A stretch of DNA of 64,000 nt from Apium graveolens (lineage: Eukaryota; Streptophyta; Magnoliopsida; Apiales; Apiaceae): contig NC_133657.1 of assembly GCF_009905375.1 (NCBI RefSeq), positions 61,430,863-61,494,862 on the forward strand, in the 5' to 3' direction. The notes below the pieces were generated by a model, which made no database searches, was not told the origin of the DNA, and was given only the letters and a program-made list of their open reading frames with translations. The position numbers were made by a program, and so were the translations under genes. Below are positions 10,108 through 20,353 of the stretch, one piece after another; within the stretch, counting starts at the first letter, position 1; the number at the start of each line of letters is the position of its first letter.

Positions 10108-12728
10108 GTGACAATGGCATTTGATGATTCTGACTTGGAAGGTGTCAAATTTCCTCATATTGACCCACTGGTCATAACACCAATAATAGGGAACAGCTCG
10201 GTGAAGAGGGTTCTTGTAGATAATGGTGCCTCAGTTGACATCTTACTCCATGATACCTTTTTGAGTATGGGTTACAATGATTCTCAATTAACCCCGACCG
10301 ATATGCCGATATACGGATTCGCAGGAGTGGAGTGCCTCGTAGAAGGGATAAATAAGTTACCAACGACCATAGGTCAGGAACCAAGACAAGCAACACAGAT
10401 GTTGGACTTTGTGGTGGTGAAGGCTAGTTCAACTTATAATGCAATCATGGGAAGAACAGGAATACATGCCTTCATGGCAGTCCCTTCTTCCTACCATTCA
10501 GTGATAAAGTTTCCCACCCGGAATGGGATTGGAGAAGAGAGAGGAGATCAAAAGATGGCAAGGAGTTGTTATGTTGCCTCTCTTAGGGCAGATGAAGTTG
10601 GGGGGCAGGTTCTGCCTAATGAAGACCTGGATATCCACGAGAATGATGAGAAAAGAGGAAAACCAGCAGAAAATTTGATTTCGATTCCTTTGGCTCCCGA
10701 GGATCTTGAGAAAGTGACTTTAATTGGAGCAACACTAGAGGAGCCTCTTAAAGGGAAGTTGGTGAAACTTTTACAAGAAAATAGTGATATGTTTGCATGG
10801 TCGGCAGTTAATATGCCAGGTATAGACCCGGAACTAATCACTCACAAGCTGAATGTGGATCCAAATCAAAAGACTTTGAAGCAAAAGAAAAGAAGCTTTG
10901 CTCCAGAGAGGCAAGAAGCTATTAAACAAGAAGTAGAGAAGCTCTTAGAGGCTGGTCTCATTGAAGAGATACAATTTCCGGAATGGTTAGAAAACCTTGT
11001 GATGGTAGAGAAGGATAATAGAAAATGGAGGATGTGTGTGGATTTCACCGATCTGAATGACGCATGCTCTAAAGACTGTTTCATATTGCCAAGGATAGAT
11101 ACATTGATAGATTCTACTGCTCGTCATGAGATGCTGAGCTTTATGGATGGATTCAGTGGATACAATCAGATCAAGATGCACAAGGATGACATCCCAAAGG
11201 TATCATTCATTACTGAATTTGGTGTTTTTTGTTATCTTGTATGACGTTTGGTCTCAAGAATGTAGGAGCCACATATCAAAGGTTGGTAAATAAGATTTTC
11301 AAGGATCTTATTGGCAAGACCATGGAAGTTTATGTTGATGACATGTTAGTCAAGAGTCTAGTCAAGAATGACCACATAACCCATTTGAGGTAAGCTTTTG
11401 AGGTCTTGAGATATCACAAAATGATGCTAAATCATGCAAAGTGTGCTTTCGGAGTTAGGTCTGGAAAGTTTTTGGGACTGATGGTCTCTAAGAGAGGAAT
11501 CGAGGCCAATCCTGATAAAATAAAGGCTATCATAGATATAGAATCACCACGTTCCATAAAGGACGTTCAGAAACTCATCGGAAGAGTTGCAGCTCTAGGA
11601 CATTTCATCTCCAAATCTGGAGACAAGTGCCTGTCATTTTTCAAATCCTTGAAGAAAGCGAAAGATTTCATATGGACTGAGGAAAGCCAGAAGGCATTTG
11701 AAGAATTAAAGAAATATATGGCTCAAGCCCCGTTGTTGGCCAATCCAGCTTTGAATGAAACTTTATACTTGTACTTGGTCGTTTCAGAAAATGCCTTAAG
11801 CGCGGTATTGGTTAAGGAGGAACTTAAAGTCCAGAAACCCATATACTATATTAGCAAGATTCTGTATGGAGCTGAGTTAAATTATTCGACTATTGTGAAG
11901 TTTGATTTAGCCTTGGTAATGGCCTCAAGGAAGTTGCGCCCTTATTTCCAGGCTCATAAAATTGAAGTGCTAGCAAATCAGCCATTGAGAAATATTATTC
12001 ATAGTCCCAAAGCTAGTGGGAGGCTGATTAAATGGGCAATAGAATTGGGAGAATTTGACATCAAGTATAAGCCATTTGCCGCAATAAAAGCCCAGACATT
12101 GGCTGACTTCGTGGTGGAATGTACCATACCCAACCAAGAAATCGGGGGGCAGGAAGATACTATACCTCAAAACACAGAAGGCGATAAAGGAGACAAAGAA
12201 AAGGACATTAAGGAGAAGGAATATTGGGTTCTCTATTTTGATAGAGCATCAAACACAAATTCAAGCGGAGCAGGGCTAGTTTTACAAAGCCCCGATGGGT
12301 TCTTGATTGAATATGCTATGAAGCTAGACTTCCCAACTACAAACAATGAAGCAGAATATGAAGCTCTAATAGCTGGCCTCGGCCTGGCAGGGACATTGAG
12401 AGTCAAGAACTTAAAAGTATGTGGAGACTCGAAGTTGGTCATATCACAGTTTAAGGGAGAGTTTGAGGCAAAGGATGATACGATGGCTATGTATGTCCAC
12501 CTAGTAAGGGCTGTGATGACTCAATTCGATGAATGCAATGTTGAGCACATCCCAAGGGAGGAAAATGCTAAGGCGGATGCATTGTCAAAGTTTGCTTCAT
12601 CAGAGATAAAGGAAAGTTCAGGAAGTGTGTACTTCCGCGTTTTAAAGACACGGAGCATTGATGTTAAACTTGTAGCTCCCATAGGGCTGGGGGCATCGTG
12701 GATAGATCCAATTAATACCCATATCTAA
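10108..12728 (+). pseudogene. Protease, RT and two RNase H domains of Tat element
   Basis: From 10108 the frame gives an aspartic protease with VKRVLVDNGASVDILL, then RT with LVMVEKDNRKWRMCVDF and a GFSGYNQIKM box. The frame breaks near 11235, and RT resumes with the catalytic YVDDMLVKS (about 11331-11357). An in-frame TAG lies near 11393. From 11406 a long frame carries the RT thumb, a degenerate gypsy RNase H ([16 protein letters not shown] to [10 protein letters not shown]) and then a second, archaeal-type RNase H beginning [11 protein letters not shown]. The second domain keeps Asp, Glu ([13 protein letters not shown]), Asp ([10 protein letters not shown]) and Asp (KADALSKF). Dual RNase H is the Tat hallmark. 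The usual Gly after the first Asp is Arg. Confidence 0.9.
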
Positions 12729-12752
12729 ATTGGTTGACTTCTAAACGATGTG

Positions 12753-13441
12753 CAGGGATGGCAACGGGTCGGGTTCGGATCGGGTATTGTAAAATCCAAA
12801 TCCAAATCCAAATATTTTCGGGTTATCCAAATCCAAATCCATCAGGTTTCAGATCGGATTGGATATTTTTTGGGTATCCAAAATTATGAATAATGTAGTC
12901 AAATTTAATATTATTTATACATAAAAACACCATTAATCAAATTTATATGATAGCTAAAATTAAAATACATTAACTAATAAGTAGTTAAACACATTATATT
13001 GCACGGGTGACATGGTGAGTAATATCTAATATATGTTGATAACATAATATTTAGTATTTTATCACAACTTTTTTTATAAATATATACAAAGTACATCTTA
13101 AATAATAAAAGCTGATTTTGAAATAAAAAGTTATAATTCACTAAATAAGTGTTGACAATCTTGATAATAATCTACTATTACTCAAATAATACATGAAAAA
13201 TATGTATATTATATATACTACATCTAAAATATTACATATAATCTATATAAATATGTCGGGTTTTAATCGGGTTTCGGGTTCGGATTGGGTTTTGATTGGA
13301 TTTCGGATTTCGGATCGGGTATCGGTTCGGTATAGTTGAAATCCAAATCCAAATCCAAATTCAAAATTTTGGGTTCGGTATATCCAAAACTTCGGGTTTT
13401 GGATCGGATATCCGTCGGACCGGATTAATTTTCCATCCCTA
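12753..13441. mobile_element. Non-autonomous hAT-type MITE
   Basis: This 689-base insertion is flanked by a perfect 8-base duplication ACGATGTG (12745-12752 and 13442-13449). Its ends are CAGGGATGG on the left and CCATCCCTA on the right, short inverted repeats typical of hAT elements. Subterminal regions are full of CGGGT, CGGAT and AAATCC motifs in both orientations, as expected for transposase binding sites. It has no transposase frame. It sits in the linker between RNase H and integrase of the Tat element, and the pol reading frame resumes just after it. Confidence 0.9.
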
Positions 13442-13449
13442 ACGATGTG

Positions 13450-14619
13450 AATGAAGCACGAAAATTGGTTGTTCGAGCGCTAAGATATTCTTTAATCGAT
13501 GGGATTTTGTACAAAAGATCTTATGTGGTTCCTTAATTGAGATGTCTCAGGCCCAATGAGGCGCGCTTGGCTCTTGAAGAAGTACACGAAGGTATCTGTG
13601 GGAAACACCTAGGGGGCAGAGCACTGGCTCATAAGATAACCCATTTAGGCTTTTATTAGCCAGAAATGATGGCCGATGCCAAAGAGTATGTGAAGAAGTG
13701 TGATCGTTGTCAGAAACATGCGCCTGTTGTTTGACAACCCCCGAGATGTTGACCTCCATCAACTCTCCGATCCCCTTTTCCATGTAGGGAATGGATATAC
13801 TTGGGCCTTTCCCCATGGCCACGGCACAAAGGAAGTTCCTGATTGTAGCTATTGATTATTTTACTAAGTGGATTGAAGCTAAACCTTTAGCCAAGATCAC
13901 AACTAAGCAGGTTGCACAATTACTGTGGGAAATATGTCATGTGCCGATATGAAATTCTCCGTATCCTGGTTACCGATAATGGAACACAATTCAACAATGA
14001 AGAATTCAAAAAGTATTACGAGGAGAATGAGATTGAGTTGCGGTTTACCTCCGTAGCTCACCCGCAAGCCAATGGGCAAGCGGAAGTGGCGAATCGAATA
14101 ATCCTGGATGGACTGAAGAAGAGGATCGATAAATCAAGGAATAACTGGGTGGATGAAATACTCCCAATACTATGGGCCTATAGAACTACTTGTAGAGTCA
14201 CAACTGGAGCAACTCCCTTCATGTTAGCATATGGGGCAGAAGCGGTTGTTCCTGTGGAGATATCACATTCGTCTCCCAGGATCCAAGCTTTTGATGCTGA
14301 GGAAAATGAGGAGGGGCAAAGATTAGCCTTGGATCTAATTGATGAAGTACAAGATGAGGCACATGCGAAGATAGTAGAATATCAGAAAAAGGCTTCATTC
14401 TACTACAACCTAAGGGTTAAAGAAAGGTTCTTCAAGCAAGGTGACTTGGTTATGAGGAAGGTGGAAGCTTCCGGTGTTGGGCAGAAAGGAAAACTTGCCC
14501 CAAATTGGGAAGGGCCATACAAGGTCAAAAGTGTTCAAGGAAAAGGAACCTACAAGCTGGAGATTATGGATGGTTTTGATGTCCTAAGAACCTGGCATAC
14601 ACAGAACCTGAAGATTTAG
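13450..14619 (+). pseudogene. Integrase of Tat element
   Basis: After the hAT insertion the linker reads NEARKLVVRALRYSLIDG, then the HHCC zinc-binding domain with EVHEGICGKHLGG and KKCDRCQKHA. The catalytic core has Asp in AIDYFTKWIEA (near 13850), Asp in LVTDNGTQF and Glu in ANGQAEVANR. The C-terminal part ends in GKLAPNWEGPYKVK and LRTWHTQNLK before TAG at 14617-14619. Stops at the 13530s and 13650s and a frame change near 13935 break it. The last 235 residues (13912-14619) form one open piece. There is no chromodomain, as expected outside the chromoviruses. Confidence 0.88.
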
Positions 14620-15519
14620 TATGTGTAAAATGATTGAGCACGATTCTCACTTGTCAAGATGACAAGTAGGTTGAAAAGCACCTTGAAGATTTGCTTGCTT
14701 AGGATTTCATGTTTTAGTTTTATAAGGCAACTCTTTCAAATTTGAGGTTTATTAAGACTTGTGTACGGGATGAGTCCTAAAAGTTTATGAAATTTAGAAA
14801 GTTTCTGAAATATGTTTAAAATCCCTATAGCATGACAAGTAAACTAAGTGCATGAGATAAAAACATAAATTTTGATAAATAAGCAAGGTTCGAATAAGCA
14901 ATACAAAATTCGATAAATAAAGATAGTTTCAAATACAAAGTAAAATAAATAAGCCACGCAGGGCTAGCAAAGCTCTAAGGGGCGGAGGTCCCCTTGGCAT
15001 CCATATCATCATCTCCGCCACTCTCGCTAGATGTCTCAGTGGTCTCGGAGGAAGAAGGGTTATGATCATCTGCTGAAGGCCGAGAAGATGACTCGGGAGG
15101 AGGAGGAAGTGGGTCCTGAGGAGCACGATCCGAGATAACCACTCGGGTGCGAACCCTCTGTAGTAAAGCCTCGTCGTCAGGGCACACATAGTCCGCTGGG
15201 TTAATATCGGGACAAGCCTCGTTCACGGTTCTAAGGGTCGTGTCCCATCCAGTCCTAAAAAACCTAGGGAACACCGAGTCGTCCCGCACCCTCATAAACT
15301 TTCCTCTGAGTCCAAATAATTATCAATCACCTTGTCCTTCCCAGCCCTCAGCATGACCAGCTCAGCATTAGATTCTCCAAGCTCCTCCTCCTTACGCTTT
15401 AACTTCCTCTCCAAAGAAGCGTACTTCCTCTGCTGCCTCCTAAGAGCATTATCAGCTTTAACTGAGGCCTTCTTCCACGATTCAGCTTGCCTCACAGTAG
15501 TGTGGAAGTAATCATTAGA

Positions 15520-15606
15520 CTGAAACGAAACAATAAATATAGATGTAAGGCAAGTGAATGCTACAAGTATATAAAAAAGTAGTAGGATTTTAAGAAAGGA
15601 TCATAC
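15520..15606 (-). other. Probable intron 2 of antisense gene
   Basis: On the minus strand the intron begins GTATGATCC and ends TTTCGTTTCAG after a pyrimidine-rich stretch. It is 87 bases long. The upstream exon ends in Gln-Ser-Leu-Ala-Ser and the downstream exon begins Ser-Asn-Asp-Tyr, phase 0, with the frame kept. Confidence 0.7.
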
Positions 15607-15989
15607 CGAGGCCAAGGACTGAGCACCCATGAGTTTCACCCTCTCCAAGTCTGGGCCAGCCACTATATCAGTGAAGTCCTTGGGGGTTACACCGTGGTAG
15701 GACCAATCCCACGCATGCTTTGTGGATCCAACTATAGTGTCCCCTCGGCGAAATCCCCAAAGAGGTTGGAAAGCTCCAGTGGCTACGGAAGCAGGAGCCA
15801 CAACAGAAGTAGGAGCAGTTAGGACCTCAGTTTCCCCAGAAGAAGCCTCCACCATAGGCACCTTATGCTTCATTAAGAAGCTAGGCTCCAAAGCCTTTCC
15901 CCGGGTGTCCAATCCCGTGAGCCGAGCCTTCTTCATCCTCGCAGTTTCTTCAATGACAGGCACATTATCCTCGTTGATTTCCTTAGCAG

Positions 15990-16071
15990 CTGCAAAGATA
16001 AAAGAGAAACAAAAATAAGTGGCGTCAATAATGCATTAAATAAAGTAAATACAAGAAGGGAAGAAAAGTAC
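15990..16071 (-). other. Probable intron 1 of antisense gene
   Basis: On the minus strand it begins GTACTTTTC and ends ATCTTTGCAG and is 82 bases long. Splicing uses one base of a codon from the upstream exon (phase 1) and restores the frame that continues into AAKEINEDN and the rest of exon 2. Confidence 0.7.
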
Positions 16072-16338
16072 CCTGTGTAGAAACTGTGGAGAGGCCCACT
16101 TGGATAAGGGAAATCTCCTCTAATAGAGTCCAACTGGGAGTGGCACCATCATCCCCAATGAGCTCATTATAGATAATAGTCTCCTCGGGGGTTAGGTGAA
16201 TTGATTTGAGGCTACCATCGCTGACCGTCCCGAAGGAAGATCTGAAGAGGGTGCCCCAATCCCCATTCTCCCACCTTAACCCGACAAAACTGCTCCTCCA
16301 GTGTTGGTTATTATCGGGGATGGAAGCACTGTTAAATA

Positions 16339-16589
16339 CTCTCTCCGTCCCTTTCAATTATTTACATTTTTAGAGAGTATCCGACACGCATTTTAAGGTA
16401 CATATAAAATATAGTTCTGTAATTTTTTTTTTACAATTTTGTTTTTCTGAATAAAAATTAAAGCATTCAACTTTTATTCAGAAAAAGAAAATTATAAAAA
16501 TAAGTTAAATAACTATACTTTTAATGCACCTTAAAATACGTGACGGACACTTCCTCAGAAATGTAAACAATTGGAAGGGACTGAGGGAG
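16339..16589. mobile_element. Stowaway MITE (Tc1/Mariner type)
   Basis: This 251-base element is flanked by TA on both sides (16337-16338 and 16590-16591). Its left end is CTCTCTCCGTCCCTTTCAATT and its right end read inward is CTCCCTCAGTCCCTTCCAATT, the usual CTCCCTCCGTCCC family of ends. It has no coding sequence. It interrupts exon 1 of the antisense gene, whose frames agree on both sides once the MITE and one TA are ignored. Confidence 0.93.
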
Positions 16590-17292
16590 TATATGTTTAC
16601 ATTTGGGCCTTTGTCTAATATAGACCCAACCACAAGTATTTTGAGAACTATTATAACACTGAAAGATTTTTCTAAAGACTGCTACTGACAAATGGAAACC
16701 TCCCCTAAGACACGAGCCCATGAAATATAGAATATTTCTCCAAGCATTTGGAGGAAGCTGACATGGATTAATTTGTAAGTCTGCTAGTAAGTCAGGAATG
16801 AAATCATAGAAAGGAAACCTAAGCCCAACATTAAGGACGTCTGTATAAATGAAAAGAGTGTCGGGCTTCCAGCGGAAAGCACGATCACCACCATTAACAG
16901 GAACTAGCCTAAGAGGGGGACGAACATTATAAAGTGTGTTCATTTTATCAAAATCTATGGTATGCCATGTGTTATAATAATCGAATGAATCTAGATGTAC
17001 ATTAGAAGGGTATTCATCCCCCTAGTGTTAATCATGTCAAGCAATGACATATAAGAAGAACGGATTTCGATATCATTACCTCATTTTGAAGCAGAGGCAA
17101 TCTTAGCCGCTCTCTCAGAACTCTTGTCTGCCATTGATGGAATAGAAGGACTTGAAATCTTGGAAGGAGAGGAAGGCCGTAAAAGGCTAGAAGGATTGCC
17201 GGAAAATTTGTAGAGGGGAGAGGAGTGTTTGAGAGGAGAAGAAAGTGAAATGAGAAGTGAGAGGTGTGAAATCCCACTTCACTCTTCCCCCT

Positions 17293-17760
17293 CTTTATAA
17301 CTGTTGATATCCAACAAATGGGCCTAGAAAAAGCCCATTTGGCCCAAAACCTACACAATTCTAGAAGGTACTAGAAAAATCTGAAGATTAAATTTGATAA
17401 TATAAAATATACATCAAAATTCTAGAACATTTTGGATCTTGGGCTTTAAAGCCCATGAAGGATGACCCAACAAAAAGCCCAAATTCTGGAAGATTCTAGA
17501 AATAAACTAGATTGAAAAACTTAAAAGAGCCCAAAATGCTTTTGGGCTTGAAGAGAAAATTAAGCCCAGATAAGGGCCCAAATGTTTGAAAGATCCAGAG
17601 TTGAGGCCTAATTGAAAAGCCTGTCAAAAAGAAAAAGGCCTAAGAAGCCCAGCATAAGGGCTGGCCCAATTCTGGATTTTTAAAAAAAAAGGGAGAATGA
17701 CCCAAAAATTAAAGGCCCGTCGAAAAGGCCCATGCAAAATAAGAAGGCCCAAAAAAGGGA
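17293..17760 (-). promoter_or_regulatory. Possible promoter of the antisense gene
   Basis: Upstream of the antisense ATG (17134) the minus strand has a pyrimidine-rich leader (about 17210-17275), a TTATAAAG box at 17293-17300, and then about 14 copies of TGGGC/GCCCA between 17319 and 17750. TGGGCC/TGGGCT elements (site II) are known TCP-factor sites in plant gene promoters. Their density here is unlike the rest of the window. The promoter role is inferred from position and motif content only. Confidence 0.45.
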
Positions 17761-17797
17761 AAATATATGTATATTATTATCCTAAATATTAAAAAAT

Positions 17798-18085
17798 CCT
17801 GACCCAATTCGATCAGGATTCTTATTGAATTTATGGTCGACAGAGCCTGGTCAAAAATTCCTTCGATCAAAAAATAATGGCCCTTAATTCGGTTAGAAAA
17901 TGGGAAAATATCAGGTCCTGACCGAAAAATTCGATTAGAAATTTAGGAAATAAATCCTGACCGAATTTCGGTCAGGATCCTGGTCGAGCTACCCTGGTCG
18001 AAAATACCCACGATCAGAAAACACAGGACCTTTATTCGGTAAAAAAAGAGTCAACGCCAAATCCTGACCGAATTTCGGTCAGGAA
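17798..18085 (+). repeat. Degenerate repeats with CCTGACCGAA palindromes
   Basis: Copies start with TCCTGAC at 17798, 17916, 17955 and 18062, the last two 107 bases apart. Two of them contain CCTGACCGAA, one base, TTCGGTCAGG, a perfect 10-base inverted repeat. GGTCGA and CGATCA motifs recur between them. The array is in the 3' untranslated part of the Tat element; amplified 3' repeats are known in Retand-type elements. Confidence 0.7.
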
Positions 18086-18321
18086 TCCTAATCAAATCCT
18101 GATGGACTGTTCCTGCTCGACAGAACTTTCGACTAGAGCAAACTGGAGGTTAATTCGACCAGGATCCTGGCCGAAAGGATTCCTGGTCGAAATTCCTGGA
18201 AAAGAGAATGAAAGAAAAAACAGAGAGCAGAAAATTTCAGGAAAATTCAGAAAAATACAAGAAATTTTTTTGAATAATTCCAGAAGATGCAGAAAATTCC
18301 TTGAAAATTATGAAAAAAATT

Positions 18322-18510
18322 AGAAATTAAGGGAAAATTCCTGGAAACTAAGTAAAAATCCCAGGAAATTAAGGGAAAATTCCTGGAAATTATGGAAAAA
18401 TCCCATAAATTAAGGAAAAATCCCAGAAATTTAAGGAAAATTCCTGGAAATTATGGAAAAATCCCAGAAATTAAGGGAAAATTACTGGAAATTAAGGGGA
18501 AAATATCAGA
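18322..18510 (+). repeat. 21-bp tandem repeat array
   Basis: About nine head-to-tail copies of a 20-21 base unit near GAAATTAAGGAAAAATCCCAG are seen, some alternating with a GGAAAATTCCTG ending. The preceding 120 bases hold more degenerate relatives. The array lies just before the polypurine tract of the Tat element and codes for nothing. Confidence 0.8.
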
Positions 18511-18692
18511 TAATTCTTAAAAAATAGGAATAAAGGTAAAAGAAAGTGATAGGGAGATACCAAAAAATCCCGGAAGCCATGTACAAGACAAATCGTTATA
18601 AATGTGTAGGTCGCTCCACACTTTGCGCAAAAACGATACCCTATAAAGGAATGAATGGACTTAACTTTTACGAAATCTTTTTACGGTTTCCC

Positions 18693-18709
18693 AGAAGTTG
18701 GGGGGAAAA
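18693..18709 (+). other. Polypurine tract of Tat element
   Basis: AGAAGTTGGGGGGAAAA abuts the TGATAGGG start of the 3' LTR. This is the expected site for plus-strand DNA priming. Confidence 0.85.
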
Positions 18710-19222
18710 TGATAGGGAATAAAATATACCCTGATTGCGTAATTAATAGTGCATTAATTATATCTGAATTGGGTTGATAGCTAGACCCATTAGAAAAGGC
18801 CCAAAACCCTGAATGTTAATTCATTTCGTAATTAATTAAATAAGGGAGAAATCAACTGTTAAGATGAGTCCTAGTAAGGATATAAATTATTGTAGATTAT
18901 CCTCCAAGGGACCTAATAGGATAAGGAATCAGTTTCCTACTTCCTAGGACTCCAAAGTCCGTCCTAATTCAGACACTTGTCCATCAAGTCTCCCAACTCT
19001 AGTCCAATTCAAGGACTCCCAACACCTATATAAGGGGTCTCACCCTCACCAATCAAAACTATGTTTTTTGACTTGATCCCTGGAAATCAGCAAGGTACAT
19101 AGGCATCTTATTAAGGCAGATCGAGTCACGAGACACAAGAGCAGTCAAATCGAGCCTCGAAGCTCACGAATCCTAGTAGTTAGTATAGCAATTAATATAC
19201 CCTAGTTTTTAATCCATAACAC
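18710..19222 (+). repeat. 3' LTR of Tat element
   Basis: It starts TGATAGGGAATAAAAT and ends CCATAACA, followed by the second CTCTT target copy at 19223-19227. It aligns to the 5' LTR with about 42 differences over 513 bases by hand count. Confidence 0.93.
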
Positions 19223-19993
19223 TCTTGAATACTCTGTTCATCAAATCCATAAACGTTGCTGGTATATTAGTCAAACCGAGTGCCATTACGAGAAATTCAT
19301 AATATGCATATCTGGTACGAAAAGCAGTCTTGGGAATATCTTTAGTTTTAATCTTCAATTGATGGTATCCCGACCTCAAGTCTATTTTAGAAAACCATGC
19401 GGCTCCTTTTAACTGATCAAATAAATCATCGATTCGGGGTAAAGGATATCTATTCTTGATAGTCAGCTTATTTAACTCACAATAATCGATACATAGCCAC
19501 ATTCTGCCGTCTTTCTTCTTAACAAATAATACTGGTGTACCCCATATGGATACACTAGGTCTTATAATCCCTCTATCCAGAAGATCTTGCAATTCTGTTG
19601 ACAATTCTTTCATTTCAATTGGTGTTATTGATACGGAGCTTTCAAAACTGGTTCTGTATCTGGTGCTAAATCAATAGTAAATTCAATTTCCCGATCCGGC
19701 GGTAATCTTGGAAGTTCATCTGGAAAAACGTCAGGAAATTCACACACAACTGGAATATCTTCTATCCCTGGGATTTCTTTTTCAGTATCCAACACATAAG
19801 TTATATAAACTTTACACCCCTGTCATAGTAATCGTTTAGTCTGCATCATTGTCAGGAACTTCTTTCGTTGTTTCTCACCCCTAAATATTACCGTTATATT
19901 TTCCGCAATTCACAATTTCACTTTCTTATTCAGACAATCGATCTGAGCATTACTACGGGCTAACTGATATATTCCTCAAATAACATCAAACTC
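19209..19993 (-). pseudogene. Reverse transcriptase, N-terminal part, Tekay-like
   Basis: A 134-residue open piece (19613 to 19228 of its own sequence) reads [45 protein letters not shown] and [16 protein letters not shown], the fingers and the first catalytic Asp of gypsy RT. It ends in NRVFKS, where the Tat element inserted. Bases 19614-19993 hold the linker to protease ([21 protein letters not shown]) with frame breaks. The rest of RT is at 7358-7663. Confidence 0.88.
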
Positions 19994-20353
19994 TCATAAC
20001 TTGAAAGGTATCAAGTTAATAGAGAAATAATTTCTGGCTATATCGATATCGCATTCGGGACATACTCGATCTACAGGAACTTGGTCGTCATTCGCTAATT
20101 TTATAAATAACATCTCGCCCAACAGTAGAATTTCATAACTTATCTTATCAATGAATTCCTCAGAAATAAAAGATCGCGTGGCTCTAGAATCAATCAATAC
20201 TTTTGCATCTGCTGAATTCACATAAAGCGTACCTACAATCACACTAGGACTCTGCACAACTTCCTTCATAGTCATATTAAAAGTTCTCGCCCTAGGTTGA
20301 CTCTGTTGTGGTGGTGGAGGTAATGCCAACACTTTCGGAATGCTAGCTGCCAT
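19994..20353 (-). pseudogene. Aspartic protease region, Tekay-like
   Basis: The translation has VIVGTLYVNSADAKVLIDSR then ATRSFISEEF, the retropepsin active-site region. The family motif is Asp-Ser-Gly-Ala; here the Gly is Arg, which should abolish activity. Downstream NDDQVPVDRVCPECDIDI matches the known continuation in gypsy proteases. It lies between gag and RT. Confidence 0.85.

Larger units (their letters stand above)
14975..17134 (-). pseudogene. Antisense intron-containing gene in Tat element
   Basis: A gene on the strand opposite to gag-pol starts at ATG 17134-17132 (MADKSSERAAKIAS). Its first exon holds a domain with FPFYDFIPDLLADLQINPCQLPPNAW and FMGSCLRGG, resembling the family called putative gypsy-type transposon (Transposase_28). 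Two introns with GT-AG ends lie at 15990-16071 and 15520-15606, and both splice in frame. The last exon has a charged helix (RRQQRKYASLERKLKRKEEE) and ends in a Ser/Asp-rich acidic tail. Defects are a TGA near 17089, a frame change near 17020, a Stowaway MITE (16339-16589) in exon 1 and a frame change near 15295. Antisense ORFs after pol are known in Tat elements such as Grande and Retand; the function is unknown. Confidence 0.75.
7669..19222 (+). mobile_element. Tat-lineage gypsy element (Retand/Ogre-like), complete ends
   Basis: An 11.55-kb element with LTRs of 514 and 513 bases, flanked by the perfect 5-base duplication CTCTT (7664-7668 and 19223-19227). It has a primer site, gag, protease, RT, two RNase H domains and integrase on the plus strand, then about 4 kb of extra 3' sequence holding an antisense gene and tandem repeats. 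Dual RNase H and an antisense ORF after pol are features known from the Tat lineage. About 42 differences separate the LTRs (near 8 percent), so the insertion is fairly old. It inserted into the RT of the Tekay-like element and itself received a hAT MITE and a Stowaway MITE. Confidence 0.93.

Noticed and set aside
16339..16589. Real exon sequence between the two halves of the antisense gene
   Set aside because: TA duplications and matching CTCCCTCCGTCCC-type ends show it is a Stowaway MITE.
17020..17085. Third intron of the antisense gene (GTAATGATAT to CACTAG)
   Set aside because: Splice-like ends exist, but the join does not restore the frame and a TGA lies just before the donor, so a frameshift is equally likely.
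18322..18510. Short regular repeats as a CRISPR array
   Set aside because: Units are head to tail without unique spacers, and the genome is a plant.
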